Positions 17,816 through 26,062 of a stretch of DNA of 59,421 nucleotides are shown here, one piece after another (within the stretch, counting starts at the first letter, position 1; each line of letters opens with the position of its first letter). Source of the stretch: Kitasatospora sp. DSM 101779. GTDB lineage: Bacteria > Actinomycetota > Actinomycetes > Streptomycetales > Streptomycetaceae. The position numbers and the translations under genes were made by a program. The stretch is from assembly GCF_025655475.1 (NCBI RefSeq), contig NZ_JAHTIK010000001.1, positions 6,441,880-6,501,300 of the forward strand, read 5' to 3'. Under the pieces are notes generated by a model that saw only the letters and a list, made by a program, of their open reading frames with translations, searched no databases and was not told the DNA's origin.

Positions 17816-18355
17816 GTGGAACACATCAGCGGGGCGGCCTCGAGCACCTCCACGGACCCCGGCTCCCCGGACGGGGCCGCGGCCAGACAGCCGGGCGCCG
17901 GCCCGGAGCCCGGAGCGTGGCGGTTCGTCGCCGATGCGCAGGAGGCCGCCGTCCCGCAGACCCGCCACGCGGTCCGCGACCGCCTCCTCGCCCAGGGCAT
18001 GGCCGGCGAGCGCTACCAGGAGCTGATCGACGACCTGCTGCTGATCGTCTCCGAGCTGGTGAGCAACGCGGTGACGCACGCCGCGGTGGTCTCGCCCCGT
18101 CTGAGCACGGAGCTCGCCATCGGCGAGGGCTGGGTGCGGATCTCGGTGGAGGACCTCCACCCCTACCGGCCGAAGGCGCTGGAGAGCGACCTGGGCAACC
18201 TCGGCGGCCGCGGCCTGCTGCTGGTCAAGAGCGTCACCCTGCAGGCCGGCGGCACCTGCGACGTGGAGCGTACCGAGGGCGGCGGCAAGGTGATCTGGGC
18301 CTCCCTGCCGCTGCCGGCCCCGCGCACGCCGGAGCCGGAGGGCCACCTCTGGTGA
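17816..18355 (+). CDS. HATPase_c-type (anti-sigma/serine kinase-like) regulator
   Basis: 179 residues. After a ~30-residue Ala/Pro/Ser-rich tail comes a GHKL ATPase fold: LLLIVSELVSNAVTHA is the N-box with the Mg-binding Asn, and LGGRGLLLVKSV is the glycine-rich lid. Such single-domain proteins in streptomycetes are relatives of RsbW/SpoIIAB and usually sequester sigma factors or anti-anti-sigma proteins. No cognate antagonist gene is adjacent. The GTG at 17816 follows GAAGGG. It converges on idi. Confidence 0.85.
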   Translation: MEHISGAASSTSTDPGSPDGAAARQPGAGPEPGAWRFVADAQEAAVPQTRHAVRDRLLAQGMAGERYQELIDDLLLIVSELVSNAVTHAAVVSPRLSTELAIGEGWVRISVEDLHPYRPKALESDLGNLGGRGLLLVKSVTLQAGGTCDVERTEGGGKVIWASLPLPAPRTPEPEGHLW

Positions 18356-18417
18356 GATTCGGGTGAGACGCAGCAGGCCGGGAGCGGACGGGGCCGCCCG
18401 AGCCTGCGGCAGGAGGA

Positions 18418-19065
18418 CTACCAGCCGCGCCCGGTGATCTCCCGGATGCCCGGCCGCGCCGCCTCGAAGACCGTCCGGAACCAGGCGGAGAATGGCTTCT
18501 CCGCCTCCAGCTCCTTCAGCTCCTCCTCGGTGACGAAGCGCGTCTCGGCGATCTCGTCCGGGTCCGGCGCGAGGTCGGCGGTGACCAGGCCGACGAACAG
18601 GTGGTTCCACTCGCGCTCGATCAGGCCGGAGGCCTCGTCCGGCAGGTCGTAGCGGACGGTGCCGGCCTCGCAGAGCAGGGCGGGTGCGATGCCGAGCTCC
18701 TCCGCGGTGCGGCGTGCGGCCGCGACGAAAGGCTGCTCGCCCGGGTAGGGGTGGCCGCAGCAGGTGTTCGACCACACGCCGGGGGAGTGGTACTTGCCGA
18801 GGGCGCGGCGCTGGAGCAGCAGCCGGCCCTGCTGGTCGAAGAGGAAGACCGAGAAGGCGCGGTGCAGACGGCCCGGCTGCTGGTGGGCGGAGAGCTTCTC
18901 CGCGGTGCCGATGGTGAAGCCGTCGTCGTCGACCAGTTCCAGCAGGATCTCGGTGGCGGGCTGCGCCGCACGGCCGGCGCCCGCGCCGGCACCGGGGCCT
19001 CTGTCGAGATCCGTGTCGATCTCCGGGAGGAGGTGCGTCCGGCTGGTCGACGAGATGTCGGACAT
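18418..19065 (-). CDS. idi: isopentenyl-diphosphate delta-isomerase, type 1
   Basis: A 215-residue cytosolic enzyme interconverting IPP and DMAPP. It is a Nudix-fold protein with the catalytic Cys in SNTCCGHPYPGE and the catalytic Glu in EREWNHLFVG. The Nudix-like AARRTAEELGI and the C-terminal PFSAWFRTVFE complete the family pattern. The ATG at 19065 follows GAAGGGG, and the extra upstream in-frame residues look non-coding. It supplies DMAPP for the hopanoid pathway encoded nearby, although it points away from that operon. Confidence 0.95.
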   Translation of the reverse strand: MSDISSTSRTHLLPEIDTDLDRGPGAGAGAGRAAQPATEILLELVDDDGFTIGTAEKLSAHQQPGRLHRAFSVFLFDQQGRLLLQRRALGKYHSPGVWSNTCCGHPYPGEQPFVAAARRTAEELGIAPALLCEAGTVRYDLPDEASGLIEREWNHLFVGLVTADLAPDPDEIAETRFVTEEELKELEAEKPFSAWFRTVFEAARPGIREITGRGW

Positions 19066-19558
19066 GGGGTCCCCTTCGCAAGTGGCGTCGGGCCCCAAGT
19101 CTGCCCCATGGCCGGGGGTCCCGCGGTCGCGACGCACGTGGGGCCCGGGAAGGGGCGAATGACCGGACGATGTGTTCGGGCCCTGACCGAATTCGTTGCG
19201 CAGCCTTCACCTTGTGTCCGTTCGAAGGTCGTACGTACGCCCGATGTCCGCCCGTCCGCGGCTTGAATGCCGGGCTCACCGTCCGGAATGATGATCCGCA
19301 CGGTCGGCGGTCGGAACGGCCACCGGCCGCGGTGACGCGCCGCCCGCCCGCACTGCCGGGCGCCCGCGTGCGGCGCCCCGTTGAGCAGGGGATGCCCCGT
19401 TTCGGGGGCAAACGGGCCGTCCGGTAGCCTCAACCGGTGCGCCGGGCCCGATGGGCAGCGCCACCACCACACCCCGTCCCACCGCTCGCCGCTGCGGCCG
19501 GATCCCGCCCGTACCGTCGAACGTTCGCACCGTCAGGGAGTGAGTCCCGCTGTCCACT
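19066..19558. other. divergent promoter region between idi and the polymer cluster
   Basis: About 490 bp with no supportable gene. AT content rises around 19180-19300, consistent with promoters for both directions. No clear consensus -35/-10 pair or repeat could be assigned. Confidence 0.5.
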
Positions 19559-21583
19559 GTGATCGTGACCGGCGCCGAGCCGTCGGCCGCCCCGGGAGCC
19601 GGCGACCAGCTCCCGCTCAGCACTACGGGCGGTTACGGGACGGGCCCCACCGCCACCGTGACCACGGTGCCGATCCCGACCCAGGCCGACCGCAGCCCCG
19701 ACCTCACCGCGGCCGGCGCCCCCGCCGGCGTCCGCGGCGCCGTCACCGCCCCCGGTCCGCTCGCCGCCGACCTCGCGGCGATCGGCTTCGGCCGGATCCT
19801 GCACGCCCGGGACGCCGTCGAACTCGCCGGCCTGCTCGCGGCCGCCGACCCGGCCGAGCGGATCGCCGTCATAGACGCCGGCTTCGTCGGCCACCGGCAC
19901 GCCCTGCGCCTCGCCCTGACCGACCCGCGCTTCCCGGCCGGCGCCGTCCCCGGTGCCCTCGCGGTCAACGGCACCGCCGCCCGCGAGGCCCTGGTCGCCG
20001 CCGCCCACGGCCTCACCGGCCACGAGCCGAACCTCCCGGACGCCCTGGCCGGCGCCGTGCAGCGCGGCGGCATCCCCGTCCAGCGCCCCGAGCTCGGCAC
20101 CCTGGTCGCGACCGTCCCCGCCACCGCGGACGAGCTGGCCGCCGCCCGCGCCGCCGTCGCCGAGGTCGACGAGGAGGCGGTGCGGCTGCGCCGCGCCGTG
20201 AAGGCCCGCGACGGCTTCTTCACCACCTACTGCGTCAGCCCGTACTCGCGCTACATCGCCCGCTGGTGCGCCCGCCGCGGCCTCACCCCGAACCAGGTCA
20301 CCACGGCCTCCCTGGTCACCGCGCTCGCCGCGGCCGCCAGTGCGGCCACCGCGACCCGGCCCGGCTTCGTCGCCGCCGGCCTGCTGCTGGTCCTCTCCTT
20401 CGTGCTGGACTGCACCGACGGGCAGCTCGCCCGCTACTCGCTGCAGTACTCCACGGTCGGCGCCTGGCTGGACGCCACCTTCGACCGGGCCAAGGAGTAC
20501 TCCTTCTACGCGGGCCTCGCGATCGCGGCCACCCGCACCGGCGACCACGTGTGGGCGCTCGCCCTCGCCGCGATGGTGCTGATGACCTTCCGGCACAGCG
20601 TCGACTTCGCCTTCATGGCCGCCGACCAGGAGACCGCCCGCAACCCCACCACCGCGGGCAGCAAGGTCGAGGCGGCCAACTCCAGCCCCACCGCCCAGCT
20701 CTCCAACCGGCTCGACCGGGTCGGCTGGACGGTCTGGGCCCGCCGCATCATCGTGCTGCCGATCGGCGAGCGATGGGCCCTGATAGCCCTGCTCACCGCG
20801 CTCACCACCCCCCGCACCACGCTCACCGTGCTGCTGATCGGCTGCGCCCTGGCCTGCTGCTACACCACCGCCGGCCGGGTGCTGCGCTCGGTCAACCGGC
20901 GCCGTCCGCGCACCGACCAGGCCGCCCGCGAGGTCGCCGTCCTCGCCGACGGCGGACCGCTCGCCGAGCTGCTCGCCCCGGTGCTGCGCCCCGTCGCCCG
21001 CCGGCTGCCCGGCCTCGCCGTCCCGGTGCTCGCCGCGCTCGCCGCGGCCGGCCTGCCCGTCGCCGTCTACCTGCTCGGCGGCACCTGGGCCTCGGTCGGC
21101 GCCGCCGCCGGCTACGTGCTGCTCAGCTCGCTCGTCCTGGCCAGGAAGCCGAACGGCGCCCTGGACTGGCTGGCCCCCGCGTTCTTCCGCGCCGGCGAGT
21201 ACCTGACCGTCCTCGCGCTCGCACTGCGCCTGGACACCGCCTCCCTCCCGGCCGCGTTCGGGCTGGTCGCGGCCGTCGCCTACCATCACTACGACACGGT
21301 GTACCGCCTCCGCGGCGGCACCGGCGCGCCGGCCCGCTGGCTGGTTCGCGCGACCGGCGGCCAGGAGGGACGGGCCCTGCTCGTCACCCTCTTCGCCGCC
21401 CTCGTGTACGGCGGTGCCCCCACCGGGGCCGTCGGCCACGAGGGGCCCGGAGCTGCCGCCCTGCAGGGCGGCCTGGTGGCCCTGGCCGCCGTCCTGGCCC
21501 TGGTCGTCGTCGCCGAGTCCATCCACTTCTGGGTGTTCGGCGACGCCACGGCAGAACACGACGAATCAGGAGACACCGCATGA
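19559..21583 (+). CDS. CDP-alcohol phosphatidyltransferase with DUF5941-like C-terminus
   Basis: 674 residues. Residues ~60-215 form a soluble domain of unclear identity. Residues ~215-330 hold the CDP-alcohol phosphotransferase motif DCTDGQLARYS, then GAWLDATFD (DGxxAR...GxxxDxxxD with four metal-binding Asp). The C-terminal ~280 residues are a further multi-helix membrane region resembling DUF5941. It should transfer a phosphoalcohol from a CDP-linked donor at the membrane. The start is uncertain: GTG 19559 is used, but CTG 19550 fits AGGGAG spacing better. It overlaps the next gene by ATGA. Confidence 0.85.
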   Translation: MIVTGAEPSAAPGAGDQLPLSTTGGYGTGPTATVTTVPIPTQADRSPDLTAAGAPAGVRGAVTAPGPLAADLAAIGFGRILHARDAVELAGLLAAADPAERIAVIDAGFVGHRHALRLALTDPRFPAGAVPGALAVNGTAAREALVAAAHGLTGHEPNLPDALAGAVQRGGIPVQRPELGTLVATVPATADELAAARAAVAEVDEEAVRLRRAVKARDGFFTTYCVSPYSRYIARWCARRGLTPNQVTTASLVTALAAAASAATATRPGFVAAGLLLVLSFVLDCTDGQLARYSLQYSTVGAWLDATFDRAKEYSFYAGLAIAATRTGDHVWALALAAMVLMTFRHSVDFAFMAADQETARNPTTAGSKVEAANSSPTAQLSNRLDRVGWTVWARRIIVLPIGERWALIALLTALTTPRTTLTVLLIGCALACCYTTAGRVLRSVNRRRPRTDQAAREVAVLADGGPLAELLAPVLRPVARRLPGLAVPVLAALAAAGLPVAVYLLGGTWASVGAAAGYVLLSSLVLARKPNGALDWLAPAFFRAGEYLTVLALALRLDTASLPAAFGLVAAVAYHHYDTVYRLRGGTGAPARWLVRATGGQEGRALLVTLFAALVYGGAPTGAVGHEGPGAAALQGGLVALAAVLALVVVAESIHFWVFGDATAEHDESGDTA

Positions 21584-22335
21584 TCGGCCTCGTCCTGGCC
21601 GCCGGCGCAGGCCGCCGGCTCCGCCCGTACACCGACACCCTGCCCAAGGCGCTGGTGCCGGTCGACGGGGACCGGACCGTCCTGGACCTCACCCTCGGCA
21701 ACTTCGCCGAGGTGGGGCTGCGCGAGGCCGCCGTCGTGGTCGGGTACCGCAAGGAGGCCGTGTACGACCGCAAGGACGCGCTGGAGCAGAAGTACGGCGT
21801 CAAGCTCACCCTGGTCGAGAACGACAAGGCCGAGGAGTGGAACAACGCCTACTCCCTGTGGTGCGCCCGCGAGCTGTTCGGCGAGGGCCTGCTGCTCGCC
21901 AACGGCGACACCGTGCACCCGGCGTCCGTCCAGCGCACCATGCTCGACGGCAACGACCGGATGGCCAAGGAGGGCAACGCCCCCGGCATCCTGCTCGCCC
22001 TGGACACCGTGAAGAAGCTCGCCGACGAGGAGATGAAGGTCGTCGTCGACCCCGCCCTCGGCATGCGCCGCATCACCAAGCTGATGGACCCGGCCGAGGC
22101 CACCGGCGAGTACATCGGTGTCACGATCATCAACCCGTCCGCCAAGGACGCCCTCGCCGACGCCCTGCAGGCCACCTTCGAGCGCGACCCGCAGCTCTAC
22201 TACGAGGACGGCTACCAGGAGATGGTCGACCGCGGCCTGCGCGTCGACGTGCAGCCGATCGGCGAGGTCTCCTGGGTCGAGGTCGACAACCACGACGACC
22301 TGGCCCGCGCGCGGGAGATCGCGTGCCAGTACTGA
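21580..22335 (+). CDS. nucleotidyltransferase (phosphocholine cytidylyltransferase/LicC-like)
   Basis: A 251-residue NTP-transferase fold protein. The N-terminal LVLAAGAGRRLRPYTDTLPK is the nucleotide-binding loop with the conserved Lys. NAYSLWCARE and LLANGDTVHP supply the metal-binding Asp, and VSWVEVDNHDDLARA the closing Asp. It should activate a phosphorylated alcohol or sugar to a CDP/NDP donor. The next gene is a glycerol-1-phosphate dehydrogenase-like enzyme and the flanking genes use CDP-alcohols, so a CTP:polyol-phosphate reaction is a reasonable inference. Confidence 0.87.
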   Translation: MIGLVLAAGAGRRLRPYTDTLPKALVPVDGDRTVLDLTLGNFAEVGLREAAVVVGYRKEAVYDRKDALEQKYGVKLTLVENDKAEEWNNAYSLWCARELFGEGLLLANGDTVHPASVQRTMLDGNDRMAKEGNAPGILLALDTVKKLADEEMKVVVDPALGMRRITKLMDPAEATGEYIGVTIINPSAKDALADALQATFERDPQLYYEDGYQEMVDRGLRVDVQPIGEVSWVEVDNHDDLARAREIACQY

Positions 22336-23384
22336 CCCGGCTGCTGCCCTCGCCGGTCTTCGTGGAGATCCGCGCGGGCGCCCTCGACGCGCTCGGCGGG
22401 ATCCTCGCCGACCAGCGGCTGTCCGCCTCCGGGCGGATAGCGGTGGCGATCAGCAACGGCTCCGGCGCGGTGCTCCGGGAGCGGCTCGAACCGCTGCTCC
22501 CGGGCGCCGCCTGGTTCGAGGTCGCCGACGGCACCCTCGACGCGGCGGTCCGGCTGGCCGACGAGATGCGCGGCGGCCACTTCGACGCGCTGGTTGGCCT
22601 CGGCGGCGGCAAGATCATCGACGCGGCGAAGTACGCCGCGGCCCGGGTCGGCCTGCCGATCGTCGCGGTGGCCACCAACCTCGCGCACGACGGCATCTGC
22701 TCGCCGGTCTCGATCCTCGACAACGACGCCGGGCGCGGCTCCTACGGCGTGCCCAGCCCGATCGGGATCGTCGTCGACCTCGACGTCATCCGCCGGGCGC
22801 CGCAGCGCTTCGTCGCGGCCGGCATCGGCGACGTCATCTCCAACATCTCGGCCTGCGCCGACTGGGAGCTGTCGAACCGGGTCACCGGCGAGCCGCTCGA
22901 CGGCCTGGCCGTCGCGATGGCCCGCTCGGCCGGCGAGAACCTGCTGCGCCACCCCGGCGGCCTGGAGGACGAGGACCTCCTGATGGCCCTGTCGGAAGCC
23001 CTGGTACTGTCCGGCATCGCGATGAACATCGCGGGCAGCACCCGGCCCTCCTCGGGTGCCTGTCACGAGATCTCGCACGCCCTGGACGTGCTGTACCCCA
23101 AGCGGTCCGCCCAGCACGGCGAGCAGGTCGGCCTCGGTGCCGCCTTCGCCAGCCACCTGCGGGGCGAGTACGAGCTGACCGGTCTGATCGTGGAGCGCCT
23201 GGCGAGCCACGGACTGCCGGTGACCGCCGACCGGATCGGCTTCACCGAGGCGGAGTTCACCGAGGCGGTGCACTACGCCCCGAACACCCGCCCGGGCCGC
23301 TTCACCATCCTGGAACACCTCGACCTCTCCCCAACCGACATCAGGGACGCGTACGCCGACTATGTCAAAGCAGTCCACCGCTGA
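22323..23384 (+). CDS. glycerol-1-phosphate dehydrogenase-like (Fe/Zn-ADH superfamily)
   Basis: 353 residues. It shows GGGKIIDAAKY (NAD loop), then NLAHDGICSPVSIL with D123, STRPSSGACHEISHALD with H248, and HGEQVGLGA with H265. These are the DGIxSP, RPxSG and HGEQ motifs of archaeal EgsA and bacterial AraM, which reduce DHAP to sn-glycerol-1-phosphate; the Asp and two His are the expected metal ligands. Other iron-ADH substrates cannot be excluded. It overlaps the nucleotidyltransferase by 13 bp and the next gene by 23 bp. Confidence 0.83.
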   Translation: MPVLTRLLPSPVFVEIRAGALDALGGILADQRLSASGRIAVAISNGSGAVLRERLEPLLPGAAWFEVADGTLDAAVRLADEMRGGHFDALVGLGGGKIIDAAKYAAARVGLPIVAVATNLAHDGICSPVSILDNDAGRGSYGVPSPIGIVVDLDVIRRAPQRFVAAGIGDVISNISACADWELSNRVTGEPLDGLAVAMARSAGENLLRHPGGLEDEDLLMALSEALVLSGIAMNIAGSTRPSSGACHEISHALDVLYPKRSAQHGEQVGLGAAFASHLRGEYELTGLIVERLASHGLPVTADRIGFTEAEFTEAVHYAPNTRPGRFTILEHLDLSPTDIRDAYADYVKAVHR

Positions 23385-24201
23385 CACCCCCTCGGTCGCC
23401 CCGGTCGACCTGACCCGCCGCCCCTCCATCGAGGAGCTGCGGGCCGTCATCCACCCCGAGGGGATGCTCCAGCGCCGCAGCGCCGAGCACTGGGCCGGCC
23501 GGCTCTACATGCGGAAGATCTCGCTGCGGATCACCCGCGTCCTCAGCACCGTCACGGCGATCACGCCCAACGGGCTGACCTACCTGATGATGTTCACCGG
23601 CATCCTGGCCGGCGCCGCCCTGGTGATCCCGGGCATCACGGGCGCCGTCCTGGGCGCCCTGCTCATCCAGGTCTACCTGCTGCTGGACTGCGTGGACGGC
23701 GAGGTCGCCCGCTGGCGCCGGCAGACCTCGCTCACCGGCGTCTACCTGGACCGGGTCGGCCACTACATGTCCGAGGCCGCGCTGCTCACCGGCCTCGGCC
23801 TGCGCGCCGCCGACCTCTTCCACCAGGAGGGCACCGCCACCGCCTGGCAGTGGGCCTTCCTCGGCACCCTGGCCGCGCTCGGCGCGATCCTGATCAAGTC
23901 GGAGACCGACCTGGTCGACGTGGCCCGCGCCCGCAGCGGCATGACCGCCGTCGAGGACAGCGCCTCCGTGCCGCGCTCCGCCGGTGTCGCCAAGGCCCGC
24001 CGGGCCGCCTCGCTGCTGAAGTTCCACCGCCTGATCGGTGCGGTCGAGGCCTCGCTGTTCATCCTCGCCGCGGGCATCGCCGACCAGGTGCACGGCGGCA
24101 TCTTCTTCACCCGCCTGGCCGTGGTGGTGCTCGCCGCGATCGCCATGCTGCAGACCGTGCTGCACCTGCTGAGCATCGTCCTGTCGAGCAGGCTGCGATG
24201 A
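23362..24201 (+). CDS. CDP-alcohol phosphatidyltransferase family protein
   Basis: A 279-residue membrane protein. The active-site motif is LLDCVDGEVARWRRQTS followed by GVYLDRVGHY, where His replaces the final Asp-region residues seen in classical members (DGxxAR...GxxxDxxxD becomes G-x3-D-x2-GH). Four to six hydrophobic helices follow. It is the second such enzyme in the operon, so either two different acceptors or successive steps are used. The ATG at 23362 lies inside the dehydrogenase gene, indicating tight coupling. Confidence 0.87.
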   Translation: MSKQSTADTPSVAPVDLTRRPSIEELRAVIHPEGMLQRRSAEHWAGRLYMRKISLRITRVLSTVTAITPNGLTYLMMFTGILAGAALVIPGITGAVLGALLIQVYLLLDCVDGEVARWRRQTSLTGVYLDRVGHYMSEAALLTGLGLRAADLFHQEGTATAWQWAFLGTLAALGAILIKSETDLVDVARARSGMTAVEDSASVPRSAGVAKARRAASLLKFHRLIGAVEASLFILAAGIADQVHGGIFFTRLAVVVLAAIAMLQTVLHLLSIVLSSRLR

Positions 24202-25082
24202 GCGACGCGCTGCGGCTCGGCGCCGTCATCATCACCCAGGGCAACCGCCCGGCGGAGCTGGGCGCCCTCATCGACTCCGTCCGCGCCCAGGACGGCCCAC
24301 CGGTCGAGATGGCCGTGGTCGGCAACGGCGCCCCGCTGCCGCCGCTGCCCGCGGACGTCCGCACCGCCGAGACGCCGGAGAACCTCGGCATCCCCGGCGG
24401 CCGCAACGTCGGCATCGAGCTCTTCGGCCCGGACGGCCGGGACGTCGACGTGGTGCTGTTCCTCGACGACGACGGCCTGCTGCCCAACCGCGACTCCGCG
24501 GAGCTGCTGCGCCGTGCCTTCTCCGAGGACCCGCGGCTCGGCATCGTCTCCTTCCGGATCGCCGACCCGGACACCGGCGTCACCCAGCGCCGGCACGTCC
24601 CGCGGCTGCGCGCCAGCGACCCGCTGCGTTCGTCCCGGGTGACCACCTTCCTGGGCGGCGCCAGCGCCGTGCGGACGGCGGTCTTCCCGCAGGCCGGTCA
24701 GCTCCCCGGCGAGTTCTTCTACGCGCACGAGGAGACCGACCTGGCCTGGCGCGCGCAGGACGCCGGCTGGGCCATCGACTACCGGGCCGACGTGGTGCTG
24801 CACCATCCCACCACCTCGCCGGCCCGGCACGCCTCGTACTTCCACAACGTGGCCCGCAACCGCGTGTGGCTGGCCCGGCGGAACCTTCCGGCCCCGCTGG
24901 TGCCTCTCTACCTGGGAAGCTGGTTCCTGCTCACCCTGGCCCGCCGCCCGTCCGGTGACGCGCTCAAGGCCTGGCTGGGCGGATTCCGGGCCGGCTGGGC
25001 GGAACCCTGCGGTCCGCGACGGCCGATGCGATGGCGTACTGTATGGCGATTGACCCGCCTGGGCCGACCGCCGATCATCTGA
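24198..25082 (+). CDS. glycosyltransferase family 2
   Basis: A 294-residue cytosolic GT-A enzyme. It begins LGAVIITQGNRPAELGALID, has NLGIPGGRNVGIE and the metal-binding VVLFLDDDGLLP near residue 85, and ends with the acceptor-side EETDLAWRAQDAGW (ED/DxD-type catalytic region). The C-terminus RNRVWLARRNLP resembles rhamnosyl/galactofuranosyl-type transferases of cell-wall glycans. ATGA overlap with the preceding gene. It likely adds a sugar to the polymer or lipid made by this cluster. Confidence 0.9.
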   Translation: MSDALRLGAVIITQGNRPAELGALIDSVRAQDGPPVEMAVVGNGAPLPPLPADVRTAETPENLGIPGGRNVGIELFGPDGRDVDVVLFLDDDGLLPNRDSAELLRRAFSEDPRLGIVSFRIADPDTGVTQRRHVPRLRASDPLRSSRVTTFLGGASAVRTAVFPQAGQLPGEFFYAHEETDLAWRAQDAGWAIDYRADVVLHHPTTSPARHASYFHNVARNRVWLARRNLPAPLVPLYLGSWFLLTLARRPSGDALKAWLGGFRAGWAEPCGPRRPMRWRTVWRLTRLGRPPII

Positions 25083-25090
25083 TCGCTGCC

Positions 25091-25112
25091 ACCGGCAAGC
25101 CCCCCTGCCGGT
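25091..25112 (+). terminator. short hairpin between the GT2 and ABC-2 permease genes
   Basis: ACCGGCA and TGCCGGT (7-bp stem, 8-nt loop) lie 9 bp after the GT2 stop. It may attenuate transcription into the transporter genes. No U-tract, as is usual in streptomycetes. Confidence 0.35.
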
Positions 25113-25141
25113 CGAACCAAACTCCGTGATCAAGGACGAAT

Positions 25142-26062
25142 GTGTCGACATTGAGTGACCCGCTCAGCCTCTCGGCCCCGAGGGGTGCCGACGCGGGCCT
25201 GACCCCCCAGCAGCTCGTGGCCAAGTACGGCCTGACGGTGAGCGGGGCGCGGCCACCGCTGCCCAAGTACGTGCAGCAGCTGTGGTCCCGGCGCCACTTC
25301 ATCATGTCCTTCGCGACCGCCAGGCTGGTCGCGCAGTACAGCACGGCGAAGCTCGGCCAGGTCTGGCAGGTCGTGACCCCGCTGCTCAACTGCGTGGTCT
25401 ACTTCCTGGTCTTCGGCCTGATCCTCTCGGGCAGCAAGTCGATCGGCAACTACGTTCCGTGGCTGTGCATCGGCGTCTTCATCTTCCAGTTCATCCAGAC
25501 CGCGGTGCAGAGCGGAACCCGCTCGATCTCCGACAGCCTGGGCCTGATCCGGGCGCTGCACTTCCCCCGTGCGTGCCTGCCGATCGCCTTCACCATCATC
25601 CAGCTGCAGCAGCTGCTGATCTCGATGGTGGTGCTGGTCGGCATCGTGCTGGCCAGCGGGATCACGCCCGGTCTGAGCTGGCTGCTGGTCGTCCCGGCCA
25701 TCGCCCTGCTGTGCCTGTTCAACACGGGCATCGCGCTGGCCATGGCCCGGGTCGGTGCGAAGACCACCGACATGGCGCAGCTGATGCCGTTCATCCTGCG
25801 CACCTGGATGTACCTCTCGGGCGTGTTCTACAGCATCGAGCGGAACATCGAGAGCTGGCCGAAGTGGATCCAGCTGGCCGCCGACGTGAACCCGGCGGCG
25901 GTCTACATGGACCTAGTCCGGTTCGCGTTCGACCCGAGCATCGACAACCGTCACTCGCTGCCGCCGCACGTCTGGGCCGTGGCGGTCGCCTGGGCACTGG
26001 TCGCCTTCGTGCTCGGTTTCGTGTTCTTCTGGAAGGCGGAGGAGGAGTACGGCCGTGGCTGA
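25142..26062 (+). CDS. ABC-2 type polysaccharide/teichoic acid exporter permease
   Basis: 306 residues with six membrane spans (VVYFLVFGLILSGS, YVPWLCIGVFIFQFIQTAVQ, and others) preceded by an amphipathic helix region. It matches the TagG/Wzm/RfbA permease group. The GTG at 25142 follows AAGGACG. With the ATPase gene overlapping its 3' end it forms the exporter that moves a lipid-linked polymer across the membrane. Confidence 0.9.
   Translation: MSTLSDPLSLSAPRGADAGLTPQQLVAKYGLTVSGARPPLPKYVQQLWSRRHFIMSFATARLVAQYSTAKLGQVWQVVTPLLNCVVYFLVFGLILSGSKSIGNYVPWLCIGVFIFQFIQTAVQSGTRSISDSLGLIRALHFPRACLPIAFTIIQLQQLLISMVVLVGIVLASGITPGLSWLLVVPAIALLCLFNTGIALAMARVGAKTTDMAQLMPFILRTWMYLSGVFYSIERNIESWPKWIQLAADVNPAAVYMDLVRFAFDPSIDNRHSLPPHVWAVAVAWALVAFVLGFVFFWKAEEEYGRG

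Noticed and set aside
19381..22335. A single ~980-residue protein ending in the nucleotidyltransferase
   Set aside because: The first 730 codons are a shadow of the CDP-alcohol gene in another frame. The ATG at 21580 with ATGA overlap is the true start.
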